64,000 nucleotides of DNA from Microbacterium oxydans (GCF_900095745.1 NZ_FMIR01000009.1:90204-154203); one strand, 5' to 3'. Counted from the first letter of the stretch, positions 11,555 through 22,028 are shown. The notes: generated by a model not told the origin, from the letters alone. A program made the numbers and translations.

Positions 11555-12144
11555 TGAGCACCGACACTGCCGCGCCGGCTGGCAAGATCCAGCCGCGCCT
11601 GAAGCAGAAGTACAACAGCGAGATCAAGAAGGCTCTGCAGGAAGAGTTCGGCTACGCGAACGTCATGCAGATCCCCGGACTGGTCAAGGTCGTCGTGAAC
11701 ACCGGTGTCGGCGAGGCAGCTCGCGACAGCAAGGTGATCGATGGTGCGGTCGACGACCTCACCAAGATCACCGGCCAGAAGCCGATCGTCACGAAGGCCC
11801 GCAAGTCCATCGCGCAGTTCAAGCTGCGTGAGGGCCAGGCCATCGGCGCGCACGTCACCCTCCGCGGTGACCGCGCGTGGGAGTTCGTTGACCGTCTCGT
11901 GTCGCTGGCACTGCCCCGTATCCGCGACTTCCGCGGTCTCTCGGGCAAGCAGTTCGACGGCAACGGCAACTACACCTTCGGTCTCCAGGAGCAGAGCGTG
12001 TTCCACGAGATCGATCAGGACAAGATCGACCGGGTTCGCGGTTTCGACATCACCGTCGTCACCACCGCGAAGACGGATGACGAGGGTCGGGCACTGCTCC
12101 GTCACCTCGGCTTCCCGTTCCGCTCGGAAGACGCACAGGCGTGA
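11554..12144 (+). CDS. rplE: 50S ribosomal protein L5
   Basis: 196 residues. L5 binds 5S rRNA and the P-site tRNA. Family motifs: [70 protein letters not shown]. In most bacteria rpsN (S14) follows; here there is none. Confidence 0.98.
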   Translation: MSTDTAAPAGKIQPRLKQKYNSEIKKALQEEFGYANVMQIPGLVKVVVNTGVGEAARDSKVIDGAVDDLTKITGQKPIVTKARKSIAQFKLREGQAIGAHVTLRGDRAWEFVDRLVSLALPRIRDFRGLSGKQFDGNGNYTFGLQEQSVFHEIDQDKIDRVRGFDITVVTTAKTDDEGRALLRHLGFPFRSEDAQA

Positions 12145-12146
12145 CC

Positions 12147-12190
12147 CTTCGACAGGCTCAGGGACCCTCGGGTTGCTGAGCCTGTCGAAG
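12147..12190. repeat. Inverted-repeat element after rplE
   Basis: The 15-base arm CTTCGACAGGCTCAG (12147-12161) is perfectly complementary to 12176-12190, with an inner loop that itself can pair (ACCC-TCG-GGT). This sequence type (TTCGACAGGCTCAG) is known as a dispersed intergenic palindrome in several actinobacterial genomes. It directly abuts the rplE stop codon and could act as a terminator-like or mRNA-end element. Confidence 0.75.
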
Positions 12191-12208
12191 CACTCGCCGA
12201 CATGCACC

Positions 12209-12214
12209 TACAAT
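12209..12214 (+). promoter_or_regulatory. Candidate -10 box upstream of rpsH
   Basis: TACAAT, a strong actinobacterial -10 sequence, lies 74 bases before rpsH and just after the inverted repeat. It suggests that the spc part of the cluster is transcribed from its own promoter here. Confidence 0.5.
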
Positions 12215-12288
12215 TGAAGATTGCGTGTCATCGCAGGCCGTCTGTCGTGTAACGGCAGCCGGAACCTCATGAACAAAGGAAAACAACA

Positions 12289-12687
12289 ATGACAATGACA
12301 GACCCGGTCGCAGATCTGCTGACCCGTCTGCGTAACGCGAACTCGGCGCACCACGATTCCGTGACCCTGCCGTCGAGCAAGCTCAAGACGAACATCGCTC
12401 AGATCCTCCAGCAGGAGGGCTACATCGCCGGCTGGGAGACCTCTGACGCTCGCGTCGGACAGAACCTCACGCTGACGCTGAAGTACGGCCCCAACCGTGA
12501 GCGCTCGATCGCTGGTATCAAGCGCGTCTCGAAGCCCGGCCTCCGCGTCTACGCGAAGTCCACCGAGCTCCCCACGGTCCTCGGCGGTCTCGGCGTGGCC
12601 ATCCTGTCCACCTCCTCCGGTCTTCTCACCGACCGTCAGGCTGAGCAGAAGGGCGTGGGCGGAGAAGTTCTCGCCTACGTGTGGTAA
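12289..12687 (+). CDS. rpsH: 30S ribosomal protein S8
   Basis: 132 residues ([25 protein letters not shown]). ATG at 12289 is favoured over the one two codons later because AAAGGA (12275-12280) is at ideal distance. S8 binds helix 21 of 16S rRNA and in other bacteria represses spc operon translation. Conserved [26 protein letters not shown] end. Confidence 0.98.
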   Translation: MTMTDPVADLLTRLRNANSAHHDSVTLPSSKLKTNIAQILQQEGYIAGWETSDARVGQNLTLTLKYGPNRERSIAGIKRVSKPGLRVYAKSTELPTVLGGLGVAILSTSSGLLTDRQAEQKGVGGEVLAYVW

Positions 12688-12693
12688 TTCGAA

Positions 12694-13230
12694 ATGTCCC
12701 GTATTGGACGACTTCCCATCGACGTTCCCGCGGACGTGACCGTTTCGGTCGCAGGCCGTGTGGTCTCGGTGAAGGGCCCCAAGGGTGAGCTCACCCTGAC
12801 GGTGGCCAACCCCATCGAGGTCGCGGTCGAGGAGAACCAGGTTCTGGTCTCCCGTCCCGACGACGAGCGCGAGTCGCGGTCGCTTCACGGCCTGACCCGC
12901 ACGCTCATCAACAACAACATCATCGGCGTGACCCAGGGCTACACCAAGGGTCTCGAGGTCGTCGGCACCGGTTACCGCGTGCAGCAGAAGGGGAGCTCGG
13001 TCGAGTTCGCCCTCGGCTTCTCGCACCCGGTCCTGATCGACCCGCCCGCCGGCATCACGCTCACGGTCGAGGGCACCACCAAGCTCACCGTCAGCGGGAT
13101 CGACAAGCAGGCTGTCGGCGAGGCAGCTGCCAACATCCGCAAGATCCGCAAGCCCGAGCCGTACAAGGGCAAGGGTGTGCGCTACGCCGGCGAGAACGTG
13201 CGTCGCAAGGCCGGAAAGAGTGGTAAGTAA
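12694..13230 (+). CDS. rplF: 50S ribosomal protein L6
   Basis: 178 residues with two L6 repeats; the signature [25 protein letters not shown] is at the C-terminus. L6 lies near the factor-binding site of the 50S subunit. It starts six bases after rpsH. Confidence 0.98.
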   Translation: MSRIGRLPIDVPADVTVSVAGRVVSVKGPKGELTLTVANPIEVAVEENQVLVSRPDDERESRSLHGLTRTLINNNIIGVTQGYTKGLEVVGTGYRVQQKGSSVEFALGFSHPVLIDPPAGITLTVEGTTKLTVSGIDKQAVGEAAANIRKIRKPEPYKGKGVRYAGENVRRKAGKSGK

Positions 13231-13232
13231 CC

Positions 13233-13592
13233 ATGGCTCTCAAGTCAAAGTCTGACGCCCGCGCGCGTCGTCACGCCCGCCTTCGCAAGAAGGTCGTCGG
13301 CACCGAGGTGCGTCCGCGCCTCGTCGTCAACCGCTCGGCCCGCCACGTCTTCGTGCAGCTGGTCGACGACAGCAAGGGTCACACCGTGGCGTCGGCATCG
13401 ACGCTCGAGACCGACCTGCGCTCGCTCGAGGGTGACAAGACCGCCAAGGCCCGCAAGGTCGGCGAGCTCCTCGCCGAGCGTGCGAAGGCTGCCGGCGTTT
13501 CCGAGGCAGTGTTCGACCGTGGCGGTAACCGCTACGCCGGTCGTGTCGCCGCCATCGCCGACGGCGCCCGCGAAGGGGGTCTGGCACTGTGA
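13233..13592 (+). CDS. rplR: 50S ribosomal protein L18
   Basis: 119 residues. L18 binds 5S rRNA. Motifs: [31 protein letters not shown] and [25 protein letters not shown]. It ends in a GTGA overlap with rpsE. Confidence 0.98.
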   Translation: MALKSKSDARARRHARLRKKVVGTEVRPRLVVNRSARHVFVQLVDDSKGHTVASASTLETDLRSLEGDKTAKARKVGELLAERAKAAGVSEAVFDRGGNRYAGRVAAIADGAREGGLAL

Positions 13593-14305
13593 GTGACAAC
13601 AAGGAGAACGAAGTGACCGAAACGGCTGCTGCCGCTCCCGAGGCGGCCGCTGTCGTCTCTGAGACGGCCGCCGGCACGACCCAGGCTGAGCCTGCTCGCG
13701 AAGGCCGCCGTGGCGGCGGTCGCGATCGCAACCAGGGTGGCGGCCGCGACCGCAACTCGCGCGACCGTGGCGACAACCAGTTCCTGGAGCGCGTCGTCAC
13801 CATCAACCGCGTCTCGAAGGTCGTGAAGGGTGGTCGTCGCTTCAGCTTCACCGCCCTCGTGGTCGTCGGTGACGGCAACGGTCTGGTCGGCGTCGGCTAT
13901 GGCAAGGCCCGAGAGGTCCCCCTGGCGATCTCGAAGGGTGTCGAAGAGGCCAAGCGCAACTTCTTCCGCGTTCCGCGCGTCGGCAGCACCATCCCGCACC
14001 CGGTGCAGGGTGAGGCCGCCGCTGGTGTGGTCCTGCTCCGTCCGGCCGCTGCCGGTACCGGTGTCATCGCCGGTGGTCCGGTCCGCGCCGTGCTCGAGTG
14101 CGCCGGTATCCACGACGTGCTGTCGAAGTCGCTCGGTTCGTCGAACACGATCAACATCGTGCACGCGACGGTCACCGCCCTGAAGCAGCTCGAGGAGCCT
14201 CGTGCGGTCGCCGCGCGTCGCGGTCTCGAGTTCGACCAGGTCGCCCCTGCCCGCCTCGTGCGTGCAGAGGCCGAGGCCATCGCCGCACAGAAGGTAGGTG
14301 CCTGA
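13589..14305 (+). CDS. rpsE: 30S ribosomal protein S5 with long N-terminal extension
   Basis: 238 residues against the usual 165-200. The S5 core starts near residue 67 ([34 protein letters not shown]). The first 65 residues are Ala/Glu-rich and then Gly/Arg/Asp-rich (repeated RGGGRDRN). GTG start in the rplR overlap. S5 lies at the mRNA entry site and contributes to fidelity. Confidence 0.97.
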   Translation: MSDNKENEVTETAAAAPEAAAVVSETAAGTTQAEPAREGRRGGGRDRNQGGGRDRNSRDRGDNQFLERVVTINRVSKVVKGGRRFSFTALVVVGDGNGLVGVGYGKAREVPLAISKGVEEAKRNFFRVPRVGSTIPHPVQGEAAAGVVLLRPAAAGTGVIAGGPVRAVLECAGIHDVLSKSLGSSNTINIVHATVTALKQLEEPRAVAARRGLEFDQVAPARLVRAEAEAIAAQKVGA

Positions 14306-14490
14306 TGGCCGCGCGACTGAAGGTCACGCAGATCAAGTCCAAGGTGAGCGAGAAGCAGAACCAGCGTGACACGCTGCGCAGCCTCGGTCTCAAGCGGATC
14401 GGTGACACCACCGTCCGCCCCGACGACGCGCAGACGCGCGGTTACGTCAAGACCGTCGCACACCTCGTCAAGGTTGAGGAGATCGACTAA
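14305..14490 (+). CDS. rpmD: 50S ribosomal protein L30
   Basis: 61 residues ([38 protein letters not shown]), normal for L30. It starts in the TGATG overlap with rpsE and ends in a TAATG overlap with rplO. Confidence 0.97.
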   Translation: MAARLKVTQIKSKVSEKQNQRDTLRSLGLKRIGDTTVRPDDAQTRGYVKTVAHLVKVEEID

Positions 14491-15125
14491 TGGCTGAGAA
14501 GAACGAGGCCGTCGAGGCCGAGAAGGCCCCGAAGAAGGCTGCAGCTCCCAAGGCTGCTGCTGCAAAGAAGCCCGCTGCGAAGAAGGCTCCGGCCAAGACC
14601 GCTGCGTCCGCCGCCAAGGCTGACGCTCCGGCCAAGAAGCCGGCCGCCAAGAAGGCTGCGCCGGCGAAGGATGCTCCGGCATCCCGCCCCGGCGTGCTGA
14701 AGGTGCACCACCTGCGTCCGGTCCCCGGATCCAACACCGCCAAGACTCGCGTCGGCCGTGGTGAGGGTTCCAAGGGTAAGACCGCTGGTCGTGGTACCAA
14801 GGGCACCAAGGCGCGCAACACCGTTCGCGTCGGCTTCGAGGGTGGGCAGATGCCGCTGCACATGCGCACCCCGAAGCTGCGCGGGTTCAAGAACCCGTTC
14901 CGCGTCGAGTACCAGGTCGTGAACCTGGAGAAGCTCGCGGAGCTGTACCCCAAGGGTGGCGATGTCACCATCGGCGACCTGGTCGCCAAGGGTGCCGTTC
15001 GCAAGAACGAGAAGGTCAAGGTTCTCGGAAACGGCGACATCGCCGTGAAGCTCACCGTTTCGGTCGACAAGGTCTCGGGTTCTGCCGAGCAGAAGATCGT
15101 CGCGGCGGGCGGATCCGTCAAGTAA
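14490..15125 (+). CDS. rplO: 50S ribosomal protein L15 with N-terminal Ala/Lys-rich extension
   Basis: 211 residues; L15 is usually about 145. The first 65-70 residues are a repetitive Ala/Lys/Pro stretch ([18 protein letters not shown]..). The family core begins at [41 protein letters not shown]15 is a late assembly protein that binds 23S rRNA. The extension resembles histone H1-like tails and is probably disordered and RNA-binding. Confidence 0.97.
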   Translation: MAEKNEAVEAEKAPKKAAAPKAAAAKKPAAKKAPAKTAASAAKADAPAKKPAAKKAAPAKDAPASRPGVLKVHHLRPVPGSNTAKTRVGRGEGSKGKTAGRGTKGTKARNTVRVGFEGGQMPLHMRTPKLRGFKNPFRVEYQVVNLEKLAELYPKGGDVTIGDLVAKGAVRKNEKVKVLGNGDIAVKLTVSVDKVSGSAEQKIVAAGGSVK

Positions 15126-15134
15126 CCGCAAGAT

Positions 15135-15171
15135 GAGAGGGGCCGGAGATTCTCCGGCCCCTCTCGTCGTT
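15135..15171 (+). terminator. Terminator after rplO
   Basis: A 13-bp GC-rich stem (15135-15147 with 15153-15165) and short loop are followed by GTCGTTT. It ends the spc transcript before secY. Confidence 0.75.
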
Positions 15172-15307
15172 TCACACTCCGAGACCTCGCTCTGGGGCCG
15201 CATCCGGCGGGCCTGGTATCGGTGACGAATTCCGGGAACCCCGGATTGCGTTACCCTGGTCTTTCAGCCGTCCTTCGGGAATCGGCAACTTTTCAGGAGG
15301 AACGTCC

Positions 15308-16630
15308 TTGTTTAGCGCCATCGCGCGGATCTTCCGCACCCCGGACCTGCGTCGGAAGATCGGTTTCACCCTCGCCATCATCGCGATCTACCGGCTCGGC
15401 TCCAACGTCCCTGCGCCGTTCGTGAACTTCCCGAACGTCGAGGAGTGCCTTGCGGCGAACGCGGGCACCGACGGCCTGCTCGGACTGGTCAACCTCTTCT
15501 CCGGCGGTGCACTGCTGCAGCTGTCGATCTTCGCCCTCGGCGTCATGCCGTACATCACGGCGACGATCATCACGCAGCTGCTCCGCGTGGTCATCCCGCA
15601 CTTCGAGGCACTGCACAAGGAAGGACAGGCCGGTCAGGCCCGTCTGACCCAGTACACGCGGTACCTCACCATCGCTCTCGCGCTGCTGCAGTCGACGACT
15701 CTCGTCACGGTGGCGCGCAGCGGCCAGCTCTTCGGCTCGACCGATCTCGCGGCCTGCCAGCAGCTCCTGACGAACGACGTGTGGTGGGCGCAGCTGCTCA
15801 TCATTATGACTATGACGGCCGGTACCGGTCTCATCATGTGGTTCGCCGAGCTCGTCACCGAGCGTGGCATCGGCAACGGCATGTCGCTCCTCATCTTCAC
15901 CTCGATCGCCGCGACGTTCCCCGGCGCCATGGGCCTCATCTGGCAGACCAAGGGCTTCGAGGTCTTCCTGCTGGTGCTGCTGGTCGGAATCATCGTCATG
16001 GGGCTCGTCGTCTTCGTCGAGCAATCGCAACGACGGATCCCCGTCCAGTACGCGAAGCGCATGGTCGGTCGCCGCACGTACGGCGGCACCAACACGTACA
16101 TCCCGATCAAGGTGAACATGGCGGGTGTGATCCCCGTGATCTTCGCGTCGTCGCTGCTCTACATCCCGGCACTCATCGCGCAGTTCAACACTCCGCAGGA
16201 CGGATCGACGCCGCCCGAGTGGGTCAGCTGGATCACCGCGAACTTCACCACGGGCAACAGCCCGGTGTACATGGCCGCGTACTTCCTGCTGATCATCGGT
16301 TTCACCTACTTCTACGTGGCGATCACGTTCAATCCGGTCGAGGTCGCGGACAACATGAAGAAGTACGGCGGGTTCATCCCCGGCATCCGTGCGGGCCGCC
16401 CGACGGCCGAGTACCTCGACTACGTGCTCACCCGCATCACGCTCCCGGGCTCGCTGTACCTCGGCCTGATCGCGCTCATCCCGCTGATCGCACTGGCCAC
16501 GGTCGGCGCGAACCAGAACTTCCCGTTCGGCGGCGCCTCGATCCTCATCATCGTCGGTGTGGGTCTCGAGACGGTCAAGCAGATCGACGCGCAGCTGCAG
16601 CAGCGACACTATGAAGGGCTCCTCCGATGA
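15308..16630 (+). CDS. secY: Protein translocase subunit SecY
   Basis: 440 residues, ten predicted membrane helices. SecY is the protein-conducting channel of the Sec system, working with SecE, SecG and SecA. TTG start at 15308 with a perfect AGGAGG at 15295-15300. Typical segments: IYRLGSNVPAPFVN, the plug region around LVNLFSGGALLQLSIFALGVMPYITATIITQLL, and cytosolic loop QRRIPVQYAKR. Its TGA overlaps the adk ATG. It probably has its own promoter (TACCCT at 15252-15257). Confidence 0.99.
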   Translation: MFSAIARIFRTPDLRRKIGFTLAIIAIYRLGSNVPAPFVNFPNVEECLAANAGTDGLLGLVNLFSGGALLQLSIFALGVMPYITATIITQLLRVVIPHFEALHKEGQAGQARLTQYTRYLTIALALLQSTTLVTVARSGQLFGSTDLAACQQLLTNDVWWAQLLIIMTMTAGTGLIMWFAELVTERGIGNGMSLLIFTSIAATFPGAMGLIWQTKGFEVFLLVLLVGIIVMGLVVFVEQSQRRIPVQYAKRMVGRRTYGGTNTYIPIKVNMAGVIPVIFASSLLYIPALIAQFNTPQDGSTPPEWVSWITANFTTGNSPVYMAAYFLLIIGFTYFYVAITFNPVEVADNMKKYGGFIPGIRAGRPTAEYLDYVLTRITLPGSLYLGLIALIPLIALATVGANQNFPFGGASILIIVGVGLETVKQIDAQLQQRHYEGLLR

Positions 16631-17232
16631 CAGCATCCGCCCGTCTTCTCATCGTCGGCCCGCAGGGTTCCGGCAAAGGCACGCAGGGCGTGCGCATCGC
16701 CGAGTCCTACGGCATCCCGGTCGTGTCGACCGGTGACATCTTCCGCGCGAACATCAAGGAGGGGACGCCGCTGGGCCAGCAGGTCACGGCGATCCTCGAC
16801 AAGGGTGACCTCGTTCCGGATGAGTTGACGAGCGAGATCGTGCGCGATCGGCTGTCCCAGGAAGACGCGGCGCACGGATTCCTGCTCGACGGGTTTCCGC
16901 GCAACACCGCGCAGGTCGCCCACCTGGAGTCGTTCCTCGCGGAGCGGGGGGAGTCGCTCGACGCGGTTATCCTCCTCGACGTGCCGCGCGAGGAGAGCCT
17001 GGAGCGTCTGACGCTCCGCGCCACCGAGCAGGGCCGCTCCGACGACACCCCGGAGGCCATCGGCCACCGCCTCGACATCTACGAGCGCGAGACCGCTCCG
17101 ATCATCGAGGTCTACGGCCCCAAGGGCATCGTGGACCGCATCGACGGCACCGGCGCTCTCGACGACGTCACCGAGCGGATCACGGCGGCCCTGGCCGCCC
17201 GCGGTCTTCGCCTCGCGGCCTCCGCTTCCTGA
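16627..17232 (+). CDS. adk: Adenylate kinase
   Basis: 201 residues. It converts AMP + ATP to 2 ADP. P-loop GPQGSGKGT at 11-19, AMP-site STGDIFR, and DGFPRNTAQ are present. The segment after QGRSDDTPEAIGHRLDIYER shows the short LID type without zinc cysteines, common in actinobacteria. ATGA overlap with secY. Confidence 0.97.
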   Translation: MTASARLLIVGPQGSGKGTQGVRIAESYGIPVVSTGDIFRANIKEGTPLGQQVTAILDKGDLVPDELTSEIVRDRLSQEDAAHGFLLDGFPRNTAQVAHLESFLAERGESLDAVILLDVPREESLERLTLRATEQGRSDDTPEAIGHRLDIYERETAPIIEVYGPKGIVDRIDGTGALDDVTERITAALAARGLRLAASAS

Positions 17233-17233
17233 G

Positions 17234-18085
17234 ATGTTCCGCCGGTCGATCTACAAGACCCCGGCTCAGCTGCGAGCCATGGTCGAGCCGGGTCTCATCA
17301 CGGCCGCAGCGCTGGAGGCCGTCCGCCCGTTGATCAAGGCCGGCGTCACGACGCTCGAGCTGGACGCGGTGGCGAACAGTACGATCCTCGCCCGCGGCGC
17401 GGAGTCGAACTTCCAGCTGGTGCGCGGCTACCACCACACGACCTGCATCTCGGTGAACGAGCAGGTCGTGCACGGGATCCCCGGCGAGCGGGTGTTGCAG
17501 CCGGGCGACATCGTCTCGGTCGACTGCGGCGCGCAGTTCAAGGGCTGGAACGGCGATAGCGCGATCACGGTCGTCGTCCCCGACCCGGAGCGGCCCGAAC
17601 TGGTCGCGCAGCGCGAAGAGCTCTCCCGCGTGACCGAGGGATCCCTGTGGGCGGGGATCGCCGCGATGGCATCCGTCTCATCGATCGATGAGATCGGCGC
17701 GGCCATCCAGGACTACATCGAGGCGCAGGGGCCCTCAGCGGTGTCGGGGGAGTCGTACGGCATCCTCCGCGAGTACGTCGGGCACGGCATCGGCCGCAAG
17801 ATGCACGAGGCTCCCAGCGTCTTCAACTACCGCACGCCCGACCGCGGCGAAGAGGTCAAGCCCGGCCTCGTTCTCGCGATCGAGCCGATGGTCACGGCGG
17901 GCGGGGATTCGACGTTCATCGAGGACGATGACTGGACCGTCACGACGGTCGACGGCACAGACGGCTCCCATTGGGAACATAGCGTCGCCCTGCATGATGG
18001 GGGTATCTGGGTGCTGACTGCGCCCGATGGCGGAAGAGCCGGACTCGCTCCATTCGGAGTCGAGCCTCGAGAGATCGGAAAGTAA
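17234..18085 (+). CDS. map: Methionine aminopeptidase, type I
   Basis: 283 residues. It removes the initiator methionine. The metal ligands D97 (SVDCGA), D108 (GDSA), H184 (GHGIG), E217 (IEPM) and E248 (HWEHS) are all present, as is H80 (VVHGIP). One base separates it from adk; its stop overlaps the next ATG (TAATG). Confidence 0.97.
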   Translation: MFRRSIYKTPAQLRAMVEPGLITAAALEAVRPLIKAGVTTLELDAVANSTILARGAESNFQLVRGYHHTTCISVNEQVVHGIPGERVLQPGDIVSVDCGAQFKGWNGDSAITVVVPDPERPELVAQREELSRVTEGSLWAGIAAMASVSSIDEIGAAIQDYIEAQGPSAVSGESYGILREYVGHGIGRKMHEAPSVFNYRTPDRGEEVKPGLVLAIEPMVTAGGDSTFIEDDDWTVTTVDGTDGSHWEHSVALHDGGIWVLTAPDGGRAGLAPFGVEPREIGK

Positions 18086-18747
18086 TGGCAGCGGCGAAGA
18101 GCAACACCAACTGGTTCGCGATCGGCGTCTCCATCGCCGTGGTCGTGGTGCTGGTGGCGATCGGTGGACTCGTGGTGTTCCTCAACAACCAGGCCACCGC
18201 TCCCGGTGCGGCGCCCAAGAGCGACATCATCAACGAGGAGACCGGCGCGATCTCCTTCGGAGATGGCAAGGACGAGGTCGACACGTTCGTCGACTTCATG
18301 TGCCCGATCTGCGGCGACTTCGAGAAGCAGTACGGCGAGCAGCTGCAGGCCGCGGCCGCCGATGGCAAGATCACGCTGAACCTGCACCCGATCTCGATCC
18401 TCGACCGCTACTCGCAGAACACCAAGTTCTCGACGCGTGCGGCCGCAGCGGTCTACTGCGTGGCCGAAAAGGCGCCGGAAGCGGCCCTGGACTACTTCAA
18501 CCTGCTCTTCGCGAACCAGCCGGAGGAGAACAGCGCCGGCCTCACCGACGACGAGCTCGCGGCACTCGCTGAGCAGGCCGGCGGGGGAGCCGCGGCCGAC
18601 TGCATCGCAGATGGCACGTACATGGACTTCGTCGGGGACCAGACCCAGGCGCACGAGATCGCAGGAACGCCGACCATCGAGGTCAACGGCAAGCGCCTCG
18701 ACCTGCAGGCCGGCGAGATCACCGAGATGGAGAAGCTGCTCGGTTGA
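18085..18747 (+). CDS. Membrane-anchored thioredoxin-fold (DsbA-like) protein
   Basis: 220 residues. One N-terminal membrane helix at about 11-33 places the rest outside the cell. The DSBA-like thioredoxin domain has the active-site pair CPIC at 73-76 (VDFMCPICGDFEKQY) and the cis-proline region at EIAGTPTIEVNGKRL. Likely a thiol oxidoreductase of the DsbA/protein-disulfide type that folds exported proteins. Being translationally coupled to map and near secY fits export-related work. Substrates unknown. Confidence 0.88.
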   Translation: MAAAKSNTNWFAIGVSIAVVVVLVAIGGLVVFLNNQATAPGAAPKSDIINEETGAISFGDGKDEVDTFVDFMCPICGDFEKQYGEQLQAAAADGKITLNLHPISILDRYSQNTKFSTRAAAAVYCVAEKAPEAALDYFNLLFANQPEENSAGLTDDELAALAEQAGGGAAADCIADGTYMDFVGDQTQAHEIAGTPTIEVNGKRLDLQAGEITEMEKLLG

Positions 18748-18778
18748 TCCGACAGCTCCCCGCCCATGGGCGGTCAAG

Positions 18779-18807
18779 TTGCCGGATGCCGCCGGAGCGT
18801 CTAACAT
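18779..18807 (+). promoter_or_regulatory. Promoter of infA
   Basis: TTGCCG (18779-18784), a 17-base spacer and TAACAT (18802-18807) lie between the DsbA-like gene and infA. Spacing is ideal. Confidence 0.65.
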
Positions 18808-18912
18808 AGATCTTTGGTGCTTTGTGCCTTGATTCGGCGTGTCCGTCGGCGCAGCACCACAATCCAATCACCCACCGCAGATCGACCGATCTGCAGAAGC
18901 GTCAGCGAGGCT

Positions 18913-19134
18913 ATGGCTAAGAAAGACGGTGTCATCGAGATCGAGGGCGTGATCTCCGAGGCTCTGCCCAACGCGATGTTCCGCGTTGAGCTCAGCAACG
19001 GACACAAGGTCCTTGCAACGATCTCCGGCAAGATGCGGCAGAACTACATCCGTATCATCCCCGAGGACCGTGTGGTCGTGGAGCTCAGCCCCTACGACCT
19101 GACCCGCGGCCGTATCGTCTACCGCTACCGCTGA
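18913..19134 (+). CDS. infA: Translation initiation factor IF-1
   Basis: 73 residues, the standard IF-1 length, with an S1/OB fold: [56 protein letters not shown]-1 occupies the A site during initiation. Start set by the conserved N-terminus; the opening upstream of it is not conserved. Confidence 0.98.
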   Translation: MAKKDGVIEIEGVISEALPNAMFRVELSNGHKVLATISGKMRQNYIRIIPEDRVVVELSPYDLTRGRIVYRYR

Positions 19135-19198
19135 TCGGTCGAGAAGTAACGGCCTGCCCCGGTTCGGGGCGGTACGAAGACAGCGAACAGGAAAAATC

Positions 19199-19315
19199 AT
19201 GAAGGTCAACCCCAGCGTCAAGCCCATCTGCGATCACTGCAAGGTGATCCGCCGTCACGGCCGCGTCATGGTGATCTGCAAGAGCAACCCGCGTCACAAG
19301 CAGCGCCAGGGCTGA
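19199..19315 (+). CDS. rpmJ: 50S ribosomal protein L36
   Basis: 38 codons, ATG 19199 to TGA 19315. The zinc-binding form: C11, C14, C27 and H33 (CDHC...CKSNPRH). The typical [27 protein letters not shown] start is seen. It lies between infA and rpsM as in most bacteria, with AACAGGAAAAATC before the ATG. Confidence 0.97.
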   Translation: MKVNPSVKPICDHCKVIRRHGRVMVICKSNPRHKQRQG

Positions 19316-19400
19316 GTCCCCGGCGGGACCGCCGATCCGATCGACGGGCCCGAGCTGCGCGGCATCGCTCACGCACATCTCATAACTGAACACACAACGG

Positions 19401-19461
19401 CAGGATCAGAACCCGCGCGAGCGGGGGACACCTCGGGGCGGAGGCCCGGGCACCGATCCTG
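19401..19461 (+). promoter_or_regulatory. Possible three-way-junction RNA leader before rpsM
   Basis: CAGGATC (19401-19407) can pair with GATCCTG (19455-19461), enclosing hairpins CCCGC-GCGA-GCGGG (19412-19425) and CCTC...GAGG (19431-19444). This branched fold sits just before the rpsM ribosome-binding site and could be an autoregulatory leader. It is inferred from pairing only. Confidence 0.35.
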
Positions 19462-19493
19462 TTCCACACCTCCACAACACCCAGGAGAACCGC

Positions 19494-19868
<375 letters not shown>

Positions 19869-19899
19869 GCGCGGCCCCAGGGACTAGGAGAACACTTTC

Positions 19900-20298
19900 A
19901 TGGCTGCACCCAAGGCCGCCGCGCGCAAGCCGCGCCGCAAGGAAAAGAAGAACATCGCGCTGGGCCAGGCCCACATCAAGTCGACGTTCAACAACACGAT
20001 CGTCTCGATCACCGACCCGTCCGGCGCTGTCATCGCGTGGGCATCGTCGGGTGGCGTGGGCTTCAAGGGCTCCCGCAAGTCGACCCCGTACGCCGCAGGT
20101 CTTGCTGCCGAGTCCGCTGCCCGCCAGGCCGCGGAGCACGGCGTCAAGAAGGTCGACGTCCTCGTGAAGGGTCCGGGCTCCGGCCGCGAGACCGCGATCC
20201 GCTCGCTGCAGGCCGCAGGCCTCGAGGTGGGTTCGATTCAGGACGTCACGCCCCAGGCGCACAACGGCTGCCGTCCGCCGAAGCGCCGCCGCGTCTGA
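19900..20298 (+). CDS. rpsK: 30S ribosomal protein S11
   Basis: 132 residues with [43 protein letters not shown] and the C-terminal [19 protein letters not shown]11 forms part of the platform. rpsD does not follow, unlike in many bacteria. Confidence 0.98.
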   Translation: MAAPKAAARKPRRKEKKNIALGQAHIKSTFNNTIVSITDPSGAVIAWASSGGVGFKGSRKSTPYAAGLAAESAARQAAEHGVKKVDVLVKGPGSGRETAIRSLQAAGLEVGSIQDVTPQAHNGCRPPKRRRV

Positions 20299-20306
20299 TA
20301 CGCGCC

Positions 20307-20344
20307 TCGAGCCGCTCGGCCCATTCGTGGTCCGAGCGGCTCGA
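20307..20344 (+). other. Hairpin between rpsK and rpoA
   Basis: Perfect 13-bp stem (20307-20319 with 20332-20344), no T-run. It may tune the ratio of ribosomal protein to RNA polymerase subunit transcript. Confidence 0.5.
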
Positions 20345-20432
20345 CGCCCGCGTACGGGCATCGACTTCCACAACTCAAAACCTCACCCCACCACATGTCA
20401 TATAGCGGGCATGTGATCGAAAGGAACACAGA

Positions 20433-21422
20433 GTGCTTATTGCACAGCGTCCCACACTGACCGAGGAAAAGATCGTCGAGAACCGTAGCCGGTTCATCAT
20501 CGAGCCTCTGGAGCCCGGCTTCGGTTACACGATCGGCAACGCGCTGCGCCGCAGCCTGCTGTCGTCGATCCCCGGTGCTGCTGTCACCAGCGTTCGCATC
20601 GACGGCGTGCTGCACGAGTTCAGCACCATCCCCGGCGTGAAGGAGGATGTCACCGAGATCATCCTCAACATCAAGCAGCTGGTCGTCTCCTCGGAGCGCG
20701 ACGAGCCCATCACGGCGTACCTGCGCAAGACCGGTTCGGGCGAGGTCACCGCCGCCGACATCTCGGCTCCGGCCGGTGTCGAGGTGCAGAACCCCGAGCT
20801 CGTCATCGCGACGCTGAACGAGACCGCGAAGTTCGAGCTCGAGCTCACCATCGAGCGTGGCCGTGGCTACGTCTCGGCGACGCAGAACCGTAACGAGTAC
20901 GCCGAGGCCGGTCAGATCCCGATCGACTCGATCTACTCGCCGGTCCTCAAGGTCAGCTACCGCGTCGAGGCGACTCGTGCCGGAGAGCGCACCGACTTCG
21001 ACAAGCTCGTCCTCGACGTCGAGACCAAGTCGGCGATCAGCCCCCGCGACGCCGTCGCTTCGGCTGCCAAGACGCTCACCGAGCTGTTCGGTCTCGCCCG
21101 CGAGCTGAACGTCGAGGCCGAGGGCATCGAGATCGGCCCGGCGCCGGTGGAGGCTGTGAACTCCAGCGAGCTGTCGATGCCGATCGAAGACCTCGACCTG
21201 TCGGTCCGCTCGTACAACTGCCTGAAGCGTGAGGGCATCAACACTGTTTCGGAGCTCGTCGCCCTGTCGGAGACGCAGCTCATGAACATCCGCAATTTCG
21301 GCCAGAAGTCGGTCGACGAGGTGCGCGACAAGCTCATCTCGCTCGGTCTGTCGCTCAAGGATTCGGTGCCCGGTTTCGACGGCGCCCACTTCTACGGCGG
21401 CAGCGAAGACGAGTCCTTCTGA
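20433..21422 (+). CDS. rpoA: RNA polymerase subunit alpha
   Basis: 329 residues. N-terminal dimerisation domain ([38 protein letters not shown]) and C-terminal domain with the helix-hairpin-helix ([44 protein letters not shown]) that contacts UP elements and activators. GTG start preceded by GAAAGGAAC. Confidence 0.99.
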   Translation: MLIAQRPTLTEEKIVENRSRFIIEPLEPGFGYTIGNALRRSLLSSIPGAAVTSVRIDGVLHEFSTIPGVKEDVTEIILNIKQLVVSSERDEPITAYLRKTGSGEVTAADISAPAGVEVQNPELVIATLNETAKFELELTIERGRGYVSATQNRNEYAEAGQIPIDSIYSPVLKVSYRVEATRAGERTDFDKLVLDVETKSAISPRDAVASAAKTLTELFGLARELNVEAEGIEIGPAPVEAVNSSELSMPIEDLDLSVRSYNCLKREGINTVSELVALSETQLMNIRNFGQKSVDEVRDKLISLGLSLKDSVPGFDGAHFYGGSEDESF

Positions 21423-21455
21423 AACCCGACCTTTCTGACCAGGAGTTAGACGATT

Positions 21456-22016
21456 ATGCCCAAGCCCACTAAGGGTCCCCGCCTCGGAGGCGGCCCCGCA
21501 CACGAGCGTCTCATGCTTGCCAACCTCGCGGCGGCGCTCTACACCCACAAGTCGATCAAGACGACCGAGACCAAGGCCAAGCGCCTTCGTCCGCTCGCCG
21601 AGCGTCTGATCACCTTCGCCAAGCGTGGCGACCTGCACGCGCGTCGTCGCGTGCTGTCGGTCATCGGTGACAAGGAAGTCGTGCACATCCTGTTCTCCGA
21701 GATCGCACCGCTCGTCGCCGAGCGCGAGGGTGGCTACACCCGCATCACGAAGGTCGGCAACCGCAAGGGCGACAACGCTCCGATGGCCGTGATCGAGCTC
21801 GTTCTCGAGCCCGTCACCCCGAAGGCGAAGTCGACCAAGAAGGCTGCTGCTGCGCCCAAGGCCGAGAAGGCGGAGAAGCCCGCCGAGGTCGTCGAGGAGG
21901 CTCCTGCTGAGGAGGCTCCCGCCGAGGACGCTGCCGACGCCGGCGCCGAGTCGCAGGCCGAGGGCGAAGCAGCCGAGGCTGCCGCCGAGGACGCTGTCGA
22001 GAAGAAGTCCGAGTAA
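21456..22016 (+). CDS. rplQ: 50S ribosomal protein L17 with acidic tail
   Basis: 186 residues. The L17 core ([58 protein letters not shown]) covers about 120 residues. It is followed by a 60-residue Glu/Ala-rich tail ([17 protein letters not shown]..), an extension found in actinobacteria. A strong terminator follows and truA does not, which is often the next gene elsewhere. Confidence 0.98.
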   Translation: MPKPTKGPRLGGGPAHERLMLANLAAALYTHKSIKTTETKAKRLRPLAERLITFAKRGDLHARRRVLSVIGDKEVVHILFSEIAPLVAEREGGYTRITKVGNRKGDNAPMAVIELVLEPVTPKAKSTKKAAAAPKAEKAEKPAEVVEEAPAEEAPAEDAADAGAESQAEGEAAEAAAEDAVEKKSE

Positions 22017-22028
22017 GCACTTCGCTCA

